A DNA stretch of 48,329 nucleotides from Zetaproteobacteria bacterium (lineage in GTDB: Bacteria > Pseudomonadota > Zetaproteobacteria > Mariprofundales > Mariprofundaceae), in contig JAJRTF010000017.1 in assembly GCA_021545585.1 (NCBI GenBank), forward strand, positions 1 to 48,329, written 5' to 3'. Numbering within the stretch: position 1 is the stretch's first letter; the number at the start of each line of letters is the position of its first letter. Below, one piece after another: positions 41,619 through 48,329 of the stretch. The translations under genes and the position numbers were made by a program. The notes beneath the pieces were generated by a model that saw nothing but the letters and a program-made list of their open reading frames with translations, was not told the origin of the DNA and did not search any database.

Positions 41619-42758
41619 ATGTTGATCGCGGTTCCAGCCGAAACCCAGACGCACGAAAAACGTGTGGCGGCAACACCTGAAACTGTCAAAAAATTTATTG
41701 CTGCCGGATGCGAGGTGGTGGTTGAGCAGGGGGCCGGAGCGGCAGCCCGTTTCCCCGATGCCGATTATGAGCAGGCCGGCGCCAGCCTGAGCAAGGATTT
41801 CAAGTCTGTTGTGGCTGCTGCCGATCTGGTACTCAAGGTGGCACCGCTGTCTAGGGATGAGTTAAAGCATGTTAAAAAAGGCAGTGCGGTAGCCAGCACG
41901 GCGGCTCCTTTTACCAATCCGCTGCTCAGTGATTACAACGACAGGCAGCTCAGTTATTTCTGTATGGAAATGATACCGCGCATTTCGCGTGCGCAGAGTA
42001 TGGATGTGCTCTCTTCACAGGCTAATATTGCCGGTTATAAATCCGTGTTGCTGGCCATGCAGTATTATCAGCGCTTTTTTCCGATGCTGATGACGGCTGC
42101 CGGAACCGTGCAGCCGGCCAAGGTGCTGATTATGGGTGCCGGCGTGGCGGGTCTGCAGGCGATTGCCACCGCAAGACGTATGGGCGCCATGGTGGATGTA
42201 TTCGATGTGCGCGCAGCTGCCAGAGAGCAGGTTGAAAGCCTGGGGGCGAAGTTTGTTGAAGTGGAGACAGATGTGGATGCCGAGGATGCAGGCGGTTATG
42301 CGAAGGAAATGGATGATGATTATAAACGTCGTCAGGGCGAGTTGATTGCCGAACATGCGGCCAGGGCTGATATCATTATCACCACTGCACTGATTCCGGG
42401 TAAGCCGGCTCCTGTGCTGATTACTGAGGCAATGGTTGAATCCATGCGTCCGGGTTCGGTGATCGTTGATCTGGCGGTTGAGATGGGTGGCAACTGCCCG
42501 CTGTCCGAACTGGATCAGGTGGTTGAGAAGCACGGCGTGACCCTGATGGGGGTGGGTAATATCCCGTCACTGATGGCCACCGATGCCAGCCAGTTGTATG
42601 CGCGTAATATATTCAATTTCATCAGCCTGATGCTGGATGGTGAAGCCCGGACGCTGAACCTGAATATGGAGGATGAAGTGATCGAATCTGCATTGCTTTG
42701 CCGTAACGGTGAATTTCTCAAGCCCGACTTGCTGGCTGAGAAAGGAGGGGCGGCATGA
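41619..42758 (+). CDS. pntAA: Proton-translocating NAD(P) transhydrogenase, subunit alpha 1
   Basis: NAD(H)-binding part of the inner-membrane transhydrogenase that couples proton flow to NADPH formation. The 379-residue protein begins M-L-I-A-V-P-A-E-T and contains [22 protein letters not shown] (Rossmann fold), [14 protein letters not shown], and [18 protein letters not shown] long frame upstream from 41307 runs through folK and is not part of it; AGGGGAGTGAAACG precedes the true ATG. Split into three genes, as in Rhodospirillum-type operons. Useful to an autotroph that needs NADPH. Confidence 0.96.
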   Translation: MLIAVPAETQTHEKRVAATPETVKKFIAAGCEVVVEQGAGAAARFPDADYEQAGASLSKDFKSVVAAADLVLKVAPLSRDELKHVKKGSAVASTAAPFTNPLLSDYNDRQLSYFCMEMIPRISRAQSMDVLSSQANIAGYKSVLLAMQYYQRFFPMLMTAAGTVQPAKVLIMGAGVAGLQAIATARRMGAMVDVFDVRAAAREQVESLGAKFVEVETDVDAEDAGGYAKEMDDDYKRRQGELIAEHAARADIIITTALIPGKPAPVLITEAMVESMRPGSVIVDLAVEMGGNCPLSELDQVVEKHGVTLMGVGNIPSLMATDASQLYARNIFNFISLMLDGEARTLNLNMEDEVIESALLCRNGEFLKPDLLAEKGGAA

Positions 42759-43099
42759 GTATCGCAGCAACCCATGATGTAGCACAGGCTGCAGCACAGG
42801 CCGCGCACAGTGCGCCGGTCGATCCGTTTGTCTTTTCCTTTACCGTATTCGTGCTGGCTGTGATTGTCGGTTATCACGTGGTCTGGAATGTGACGCCGGC
42901 ATTGCACACGCCGCTGATGAGCGTCACCAACGCGATATCCAGTATTATTATTGTCGGAGCGCTACTGGCCGCAGGGCCAGTGGAGATGAATCTGGCCACG
43001 GCGCTCGGTCTGGTGGCGGTTGGCCTGGCTGCGGTGAATATTTTCGGTGGCTTTATGGTAACCCAGCGCATGCTGGCCATGTTCAAGAAACGGCAGTAA
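42755..43099 (+). CDS. pntAB: Proton-translocating NAD(P) transhydrogenase, subunit alpha 2
   Basis: A 114-residue membrane subunit with three segments ([29 protein letters not shown], and the third in N-I-F-G-G-F-M-V-T). These are the first helices of the membrane channel. Overlaps pntAA by four bases. Confidence 0.94.
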   Translation: MSIAATHDVAQAAAQAAHSAPVDPFVFSFTVFVLAVIVGYHVVWNVTPALHTPLMSVTNAISSIIIVGALLAAGPVEMNLATALGLVAVGLAAVNIFGGFMVTQRMLAMFKKRQ

Positions 43100-43109
43100 G
43101 GAGGAAACG

Positions 43110-44507
43110 ATGTTGTCCGCAAATATGGTGGCACTGGCCTACCTCGCCGCTTCAATTTTAATTATTATGGCCCTGAAAGGCCTTTCCAGTCCCGAGTCAG
43201 CTCGCCGGGGCAATACCTTTGGCATGCTGGGTATGGGAATTGCAGCGCTGGTGACCTTGCAGCTCGATGCGGTACAGAACTATGCCTGGATCGTCGTTGC
43301 GGTAGCAGTGGGCGGTATCATCGGCGGTGTCGCTGCACGTAAGGTGCCGATGACGCATATGCCGCAGACAGTCGCTTTCATGCATTCACTCGTTGGTCTG
43401 GCAGCTGTGTTGATCGCCGTGTCGGCCCTATATGACCCTCAGGCCTACGGTATTGCTGACGCCGATGGTGGCCTGCATCTGGCAAGTCGTATTGAGCTGT
43501 TTCTTGGCACATTTATCGGTGCGATCACCTTTACCGCTTCGCTGATTGCCTTTGGTAAACTGCAGGCGCTACTCTCCGGGCGGCCACTGGTATTTTCCGG
43601 CCAGCATTGGTTGAACCTCATTCTCGGCACGGCCATGATCGTGGCCGGCATCCTGTTCTGCATCACTCAGGCATGGCTGCCGTTTCTGGTTATGCTGGCT
43701 ATTGCGCTGGTGCTCGGTGTGCTGCTGATTGTACCGATTGGCGGTGCGGACATGCCGGTGATTGTATCAATGCTGAACTCGTATTCGGGCTGGGCTGCTG
43801 CGGGTATCGGTTTTACGCTGGGCAACAATATGCTGATTATCGCTGGCGCACTGGTTGGCTCATCGGGCGCCATCCTGTCTTATATTATGTGCAAGGCGAT
43901 GAATCGCTCGCTTATTAATGTACTGCTTGGCGGTTTTGGCGGCGAGGCGGCCAGTGGCGGCGCAGCGCAGGCAACAGGTGATCGTCCGGTTAAGGCTGGT
44001 GCTGCCGAGGATGCAGCATTCCTGATCAAGAATTCACGCAGTGTTGTGATTGTGCCCGGCTATGGTCTGGCGGTGGCGCGGGCTCAGCATGCACTGAAGG
44101 AGATGGTAGACGCCTTGCTGGCTCAGGGTGTGGACGTGAAATTTGCCATCCATCCGGTAGCCGGACGTATGCCGGGACATATGAATGTACTGCTGGCCGA
44201 GGCCGATGTTCCGTATGATATCGTGCATGAAATGGATGAAATTAATTCGGAATTTTCTGATACCGATGTGGCGCTGGTGATAGGCGCGAACGACGTAACC
44301 AATCCGGCCGCCAAGTCGGATCCGGCCAGTCCGATCTATGGTATGCCGATTCTGGATGTGGGTAAGGCCGAGCATGTGATCGTCATCAAGCGTTCGCTGG
44401 CACCGGGTTATGCCGGGCTCGACAATGACCTGTTCTATATGGATAAGACGATGATGCTGTTTGACGATGCCAAGAAAGCCTGCGAGGCTATCCTGCAGGC
44501 TTTGTAA
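43110..44507 (+). CDS. pntB: Proton-translocating NAD(P) transhydrogenase, subunit beta
   Basis: A 465-residue protein with about nine membrane helices, followed from about residue 290 by the NADP(H)-binding domain: S-V-V-I-V-P-G-Y-G-L-A-V-A-R-A-Q-H, V-K-F-A-I-H-P-V-A-G-R-M-P-G-H-M-N-V-L-L, V-I-G-A-N-D-V-T-N-P and V-I-V-I-K-R-S. All expected motifs are present. AAGGAGG before the ATG is a strong ribosome binding site. Confidence 0.97.
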   Translation: MLSANMVALAYLAASILIIMALKGLSSPESARRGNTFGMLGMGIAALVTLQLDAVQNYAWIVVAVAVGGIIGGVAARKVPMTHMPQTVAFMHSLVGLAAVLIAVSALYDPQAYGIADADGGLHLASRIELFLGTFIGAITFTASLIAFGKLQALLSGRPLVFSGQHWLNLILGTAMIVAGILFCITQAWLPFLVMLAIALVLGVLLIVPIGGADMPVIVSMLNSYSGWAAAGIGFTLGNNMLIIAGALVGSSGAILSYIMCKAMNRSLINVLLGGFGGEAASGGAAQATGDRPVKAGAAEDAAFLIKNSRSVVIVPGYGLAVARAQHALKEMVDALLAQGVDVKFAIHPVAGRMPGHMNVLLAEADVPYDIVHEMDEINSEFSDTDVALVIGANDVTNPAAKSDPASPIYGMPILDVGKAEHVIVIKRSLAPGYAGLDNDLFYMDKTMMLFDDAKKACEAILQAL

Positions 44508-44537
44508 GTACAACCATTTATACCACAAGGGGTGACT

Positions 44538-44930
44538 ATGTATTATAAAGGATTAATGGCAACAGCCATGGGTGTGCTGATGATGGGGGCTGTGGCCATG
44601 GCTCCTGCTCAGGCGGCTGCAGCTGATTTCGAGGTGCAAAATGTACTTGAGGACTCAGCCTATGGCGCCGGCATTGGCGCACTGGTGGGTCTGGGCTTTA
44701 TGCTGATTTCCAACAAGCCGACCGATCACTGGAGTTATCCTGTGGTTGGCGCGGGTGTGGGTATTATTGCCGGTACAGCATATGGTTTATACAGCGGCTC
44801 CAGGGCGATGGCCTCCTATGAAGATGGCAAACTGCAGATTGGCATGCCATCGCCGAAGGTGATGCCGCGTGCGACGAATGGCCAGACTCAACTGGCTTAC
44901 GGTGCGGATTTGTTCTACAGCCGCTTCTGA
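44538..44930 (+). CDS. Small exported protein, unrecognised
   Basis: A 130-residue protein with a signal peptide (M-Y-Y-K-G-L-M-A-T-A-M-G-V-L-M-M-G-A, cleaved near A-Q-A-A). It then has two Gly-rich hydrophobic segments (Y-G-A-G-I-G-A-L-V-G-L-G-F-M and V-V-G-A-G-V-G-I-I-A-G-T-A-Y-G-L-Y) resembling glycine-zipper outer-membrane or periplasmic proteins. It ends in F. The GTG six bases earlier is possible, but AAGGGG fits the ATG better. Its role is unknown; it follows pntB closely and could be in the same transcript. Confidence 0.65.
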   Translation: MYYKGLMATAMGVLMMGAVAMAPAQAAAADFEVQNVLEDSAYGAGIGALVGLGFMLISNKPTDHWSYPVVGAGVGIIAGTAYGLYSGSRAMASYEDGKLQIGMPSPKVMPRATNGQTQLAYGADLFYSRF

Positions 44931-44960
44931 TTAGTTATTCTTTATAAGCCGGGTGTTGAA

Positions 44961-45009
44961 AAGCGCCGTCTGACGTGGCTTATAGCTGCATTCCCAGGCG
45001 GCGCTTTTT
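44961..45009 (+). terminator. Possible terminator before the str operon
   Basis: AAGCGCCG (44961-44968) can pair with CGGCGCTT (44999-45006), followed by TTTTC. The loop is about 30 nt, which makes it weaker than a normal hairpin. Confidence 0.5.
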
Positions 45010-45026
45010 CTTTGCCGATTTGCCGG

Positions 45027-45055
45027 TTGACAGTGAAATGGCCTGACATTAAGGT
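45027..45055 (+). promoter_or_regulatory. Candidate str-operon promoter
   Basis: A perfect TTGACA (45027-45032) with a weak TAAGGT 17 bp on, then a GC-rich stretch (TTCGCGACCC) as in growth-rate-controlled promoters, about 75 bp before rpsL. Confidence 0.45.
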
Positions 45056-45128
45056 TCGCGACCCTTCGCCATGGGCATGTCTGAAAAGCGGTCTTTGGGG
45101 GATGTGAAAGTTTGGAGAAGAGGTAATA

Positions 45129-45500
45129 ATGCCAACGATTAACCAGCTCATTCGCAAGTCGCGTCAGGACAAGCGGAAAATCAATAAGGTTCCGGCCCTG
45201 CAGGCTTGCCCGCAGCGCCGTGGCGTATGCACCCGTGTGTATACCACTACCCCGAAGAAGCCGAACTCGGCTCTGCGTAAAGTTGCCCGTGTTCGTCTGA
45301 CCAATGGTCAGGAAGTTACAGCTTATATCCCGGGTGAGGGGCATAAGCTGCAGGAACACTCGGTGGTTCTTATCCGTGGCGGTCGTGTAAAGGATTTGCC
45401 GGGCGTGCGTTATCATATTCTCCGTGGTGTGCTTGACACAACCGGCGTGGAAGGTCGTAAACAGGCCCGTTCCAAGTACGGCGCCAAGCGTCCGAAGTAA
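45129..45500 (+). CDS. rpsL: Ribosomal protein S12
   Basis: Decoding-centre protein of the 30S subunit. 123 residues: [12 protein letters not shown], then [20 protein letters not shown] (the streptomycin-site Lys; wild type) and [12 protein letters not shown]. Begins the str operon. An AGAAGAGG site precedes the ATG. Confidence 0.99.
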   Translation: MPTINQLIRKSRQDKRKINKVPALQACPQRRGVCTRVYTTTPKKPNSALRKVARVRLTNGQEVTAYIPGEGHKLQEHSVVLIRGGRVKDLPGVRYHILRGVLDTTGVEGRKQARSKYGAKRPK

Positions 45501-45516
45501 TTGAGGAGATAGACAG

Positions 45517-45987
45517 ATGCCACGTAAAGGTCCTGCCCCCCGCCGCCCGGTCGTTCCGGATGCGAAGTTTGCTGACACCAAGGTTTCGAATGTTGTCAAT
45601 AAAGTGATGCTTGACGGCAAGAAGAATATTGCCGAAGCCATTGTCTATGAAGCAATGGATATTGCAGCCAAGAAAACCGGCTCTGAGCCACTGGCTGTGA
45701 TGCACCAGGCACTGGAAGCTGTGCGTCCGATGGTGGAAGTGAAATCCCGCCGTGTGGGTGGTGCAACGTATCAGGTACCGATTGAGGTATCCGAGCGTCG
45801 TCAGCATTCGCTGGCTGTACGCTGGCTGGTTGAATATGCCCGCAGTCGTTCGGAGCACACCATGGCTGATCGTCTGGGTAATGAAATTGCTGATGCTGTT
45901 GCCGAGCGTGGTGGCGCATTCAAGAAGCGCGATGAAACGCATCGTATGGCCGAGGCAAACAAGGCTTTCTCTCACTTCCGCTGGTAA
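45517..45987 (+). CDS. rpsG: Ribosomal protein S7
   Basis: 30S assembly protein that binds 16S rRNA and, in many bacteria, autoregulates this operon. 156 residues: M-P-R-K-G-P-A-P-R-R-P-V, K-V-M-L-D-G-K-K-N-I-A-E, S-R-R-V-G-G-A-T-Y-Q-V-P and the final A-N-K-A-F-S-H-F-R-W. TGAGGAG upstream of the ATG. Confidence 0.99.
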   Translation: MPRKGPAPRRPVVPDAKFADTKVSNVVNKVMLDGKKNIAEAIVYEAMDIAAKKTGSEPLAVMHQALEAVRPMVEVKSRRVGGATYQVPIEVSERRQHSLAVRWLVEYARSRSEHTMADRLGNEIADAVAERGGAFKKRDETHRMAEANKAFSHFRW

Positions 45988-46075
45988 GCGTTGTCTGGTA
46001 AGCCCCGTTTGGATTGTTAAGTTAGTTTTTTAGTGTTTGTTCTTTTGAATTTGATGGATTGTAAGGAGTATCGAC

Positions 46076-48154
46076 GTGGCTCGTAAGACCCCGCTGGAAC
46101 GTTATCGTAATATCGGAATCATGGCGCATATTGATGCGGGCAAGACGACGACAACGGAGCGTATCCTTTTTTATACAGGTGTAAGCCATAAGATTGGTGA
46201 GGTGCACGATGGTGCCGCCACCATGGACTGGATGGCGCAGGAGCAGGAGCGTGGCATTACCATCACCTCGGCTGCGACGACCTGCACCTGGAACGACCAT
46301 CAAATTAATATCATTGATACCCCCGGGCACGTGGATTTCACCATTGAAGTGGAGCGTTCCCTGCGCGTACTTGATGGCGCTGTCGGCGTATTCTGTGCCG
46401 TGGGTGGTGTGCAGCCTCAGTCCGAAACCGTCTGGCGCCAGGCTGATCGCTACAGTGTTCCCCGTATTGCTTTTGTAAACAAGATGGATCGCACCGGCGC
46501 TGATTTCTTCAATGTGGTTGAGGAGATTCGTGAGCGTCTGGGCCATAATGCCGTAGCGCTGAACGTGCCGATCGGCAGCGAGGAAAACTTCAAGGGCGTG
46601 ATCGATCTGGTCAGCATGAAGGCGATTGTCTGGCACGATGAAGCCATGGGTGCTCAGTATGATGTCGAGGGCATTCCGGCTGAGTTGCAGGATCAGGCTG
46701 AGGAATATCGTGAAAAGCTGCTGGATGCGGTTCTGGTCTATGACGAGGAGCTGATGGAAGCCTACCTCGAAGGCGAGGATGTTTCTGAAGCGGCATTGAA
46801 AAAATGTATCCGTCAGGCCGTGCTGGATATTGAAGTGATCCCGGTCATGTGCGGCACTGCTTTCAAGAATAAGGGCGTTCAGACCCTGCTGGATGCTGTG
46901 GTTGATTATATGCCCGCACCGGTGGATGTTCCGGCCATTAAGGGTGTTCATCCCGACACTGAGGAAGAGGACAGCCGTCCGAGTTCCGATGATGCTCCGT
47001 TCTCAGCTCTCGGTTTCAAGGTGATGACTGATCCGTTTGTTGGCACCCTGACCTTTTTCCGCGTGTACTCCGGTGTTCTGGAAGCCGGCTCTTATGTGGT
47101 GAATTCGACCAAGGGCAAGAAAGAGCGTCTGGGTCGTATCCTGCAGATGCATGCCAACGACCGTAAGGAAATCAAGGAAGTTCGCGCCGGTGATATTGCT
47201 GCAGCCGTGGGTCTGAAGTCCACGACGACCGGCGATACGCTGTGTGACGATGCGCATCCGATTATTCTGGAGCGTATGGAGTTCCCGGAGCCGGTGATTT
47301 CCGTAGCTATCGAGCCGAAAACCAAGGCCGATCAGGAAAAGATGGGTATCGCACTGGGCAAGCTGGCGGCTGAGGATCCTTCTTTCCGCGTGCATACCGA
47401 TGAAGAAACCGGCCAGACGATTATTTCCGGTATGGGTGAGTTGCATCTGGAAATTCTTGTTGACCGCATGCAGCGCGAATTCAACGTTGATGCCAATGTC
47501 GGCAAGCCGCAGGTAGCCTATCGTGAAACCATTCGCGGTTCAGCCAAGGCTGAAGGCAAGTTTGTCCGTCAGTCCGGCGGTCGCGGTCAGTATGGTCATG
47601 TCTGGCTTGAGATTGAGCCTATGGAAGTTGGCGGCGGGTTTGAATTTGTCGACAAGATTGTAGGTGGTTCGGTTCCGCGTGAATACATCCCTGCTGTTGG
47701 CAAAGGCTGTGAAGAGGCCATGCAGAATGGTGTTCTGGCAGGATATCCGATGGTGGATATCCGTGTAACCCTGGTTGACGGTTCTTATCATGATGTCGAC
47801 TCGAATGAAATGGCATTCAAGATCGCAGGCTCCATGGGCTTCCGCAACGGTTGCGAACAGTCCAAGCCGGTATTGCTTGAGCCGATGATGGAAGTCGAAG
47901 TGATTACACCGGAAGATTACATGGGCGATATCGTGGGCGATTTGAACCGTCGCCGCGGCAAGGTGTTGGGCATGGCTGATCGCAGCAATGCCAAGGTTGT
48001 AGATGCCGAGGTGCCGCTGTCCGAAATGTTCGGTTATTCGACCCAGCTGCGCTCCATGTCGCAGGGTCGTGCCAACTACACGATGCAGTTTAAACATTAC
48101 GAAGAAGTGCCGAATAACATTGCGAAAGAAATCATCGCAAGTGTTAAAGGCTAA
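46076..48154 (+). CDS. fusA: Elongation factor G
   Basis: GTPase that drives translocation on the ribosome. 692 residues, starting with GTG after AAGGAG. Motifs: [13 protein letters not shown] (G1), [10 protein letters not shown] (G2), D-T-P-G-H-V-D-F (G3), N-K-M-D (G4), followed by domains II-V; a G-R-G-Q-Y-G-H-V domain IV loop is seen. Full length. A separation of about 90 bp from rpsG is longer than usual and could hold a promoter. Confidence 0.99.
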   Translation: MARKTPLERYRNIGIMAHIDAGKTTTTERILFYTGVSHKIGEVHDGAATMDWMAQEQERGITITSAATTCTWNDHQINIIDTPGHVDFTIEVERSLRVLDGAVGVFCAVGGVQPQSETVWRQADRYSVPRIAFVNKMDRTGADFFNVVEEIRERLGHNAVALNVPIGSEENFKGVIDLVSMKAIVWHDEAMGAQYDVEGIPAELQDQAEEYREKLLDAVLVYDEELMEAYLEGEDVSEAALKKCIRQAVLDIEVIPVMCGTAFKNKGVQTLLDAVVDYMPAPVDVPAIKGVHPDTEEEDSRPSSDDAPFSALGFKVMTDPFVGTLTFFRVYSGVLEAGSYVVNSTKGKKERLGRILQMHANDRKEIKEVRAGDIAAAVGLKSTTTGDTLCDDAHPIILERMEFPEPVISVAIEPKTKADQEKMGIALGKLAAEDPSFRVHTDEETGQTIISGMGELHLEILVDRMQREFNVDANVGKPQVAYRETIRGSAKAEGKFVRQSGGRGQYGHVWLEIEPMEVGGGFEFVDKIVGGSVPREYIPAVGKGCEEAMQNGVLAGYPMVDIRVTLVDGSYHDVDSNEMAFKIAGSMGFRNGCEQSKPVLLEPMMEVEVITPEDYMGDIVGDLNRRRGKVLGMADRSNAKVVDAEVPLSEMFGYSTQLRSMSQGRANYTMQFKHYEEVPNNIAKEIIASVKG

Positions 48155-48188
48155 TTAGAATTCAGGCTTAGGAAAACAGGAGTAAATC

Positions 48189-48329
48189 ATGGCAAAGGAA
48201 AAGTTTGAGCGTACCAAGCCGCACGTGAACATCGGCACGATCGGTCACGTGGATCACGGCAAGACGACCCTGACGGCGGCGATCACGAAAGTGTTGTCGG
48301 AGACCGGCGGAGCTGAATTCAAGGACTAC
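48189..48329 (+). CDS. tuf: Elongation factor Tu (partial, 5' part)
   Basis: Delivers aminoacyl-tRNA to the ribosome. 47 codons remain: [28 protein letters not shown] with the G1 loop. The window ends inside the gene. CAGGAG precedes the ATG. Usual position in the str operon. Confidence 0.99.
   Translation, partial: MAKEKFERTKPHVNIGTIGHVDHGKTTLTAAITKVLSETGGAEFKDY

Overview
The window reads as a chromosomal segment of a Gram-negative, aerobic or microaerophilic autotroph-like proteobacterium, most likely a Zetaproteobacterium (Mariprofundus-like). The main clue is a Cyc2-type fused monoheme cytochrome-porin at 3357-4601, the outer-membrane iron oxidase of neutrophilic Fe(II) oxidisers. It sits among outer-membrane assembly, Mla-type lipid transport and vitamin B12 genes. 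This assignment comes from reading protein families, not from a database search.

Layout. 1-5.8 kb: 5' part of folD, a VOC protein, gshA, a BrnT/BrnA toxin-antitoxin pair, the Cyc2-like gene with a strong terminator, and a BamC-like lipoprotein. 5.8-10.7 kb: a trp cluster on the minus strand (trpE-trpG-trpD-[GxxExxY gene]-trpC). Here and just upstream lies a family of short repeats with inverted ends (core ACCGCAGAG), some enclosing a small gene. 10.8-13 kb: tRNA-Ala(GGC) and ppiD. 13.3-19 kb: a tightly overlapping operon of mlaE, an ABC-ATPase-like gene that has lost its nucleotide-binding motifs, mlaD, a TPR lipoprotein, an RsbW-like kinase, a STAS protein and ubiD. 19.1-21 kb: a large Sel1-repeat protein. 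21.1-29.5 kb: a cobalamin riboswitch followed by btuB-tonB-btuF-btuC-btuD(broken)-cobO-cbiX-cobA, then a divergent cobT. 29.6-37.2 kb: a membrane protein, a PhoX-like lipoprotein, an MFS transporter and the very large NAD-glutamate dehydrogenase. 37.2-44.9 kb: radC, a DHH phosphoesterase, rlmB, a small CHCC zinc-finger protein, folB-folK, pntAA-pntAB-pntB and a small exported protein. 45-48.3 kb: the str operon rpsL-rpsG-fusA-tuf (tuf cut by the window end).

Points that stand out: (1) four pairs of inverted ACCGCAGAG ends plus one solo end, all between 0.84 and 8.74 kb. They enclose nothing, a RelE-like toxin or a PD-(D/E)XK GxxExxY protein, and two share a 60-nt hairpin-rich module with 58 of 60 bases identical. 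This is the best candidate for an undescribed cassette-like mobile system. (2) An Mla operon with an apparently dead ATPase, joined to a partner-switching (RsbW/STAS) pair. (3) A CobT homologue in which both catalytic glutamates appear replaced. (4) An in-frame stop in btuD. No CRISPR array, rRNA, recognisable transposase or prophage was seen.
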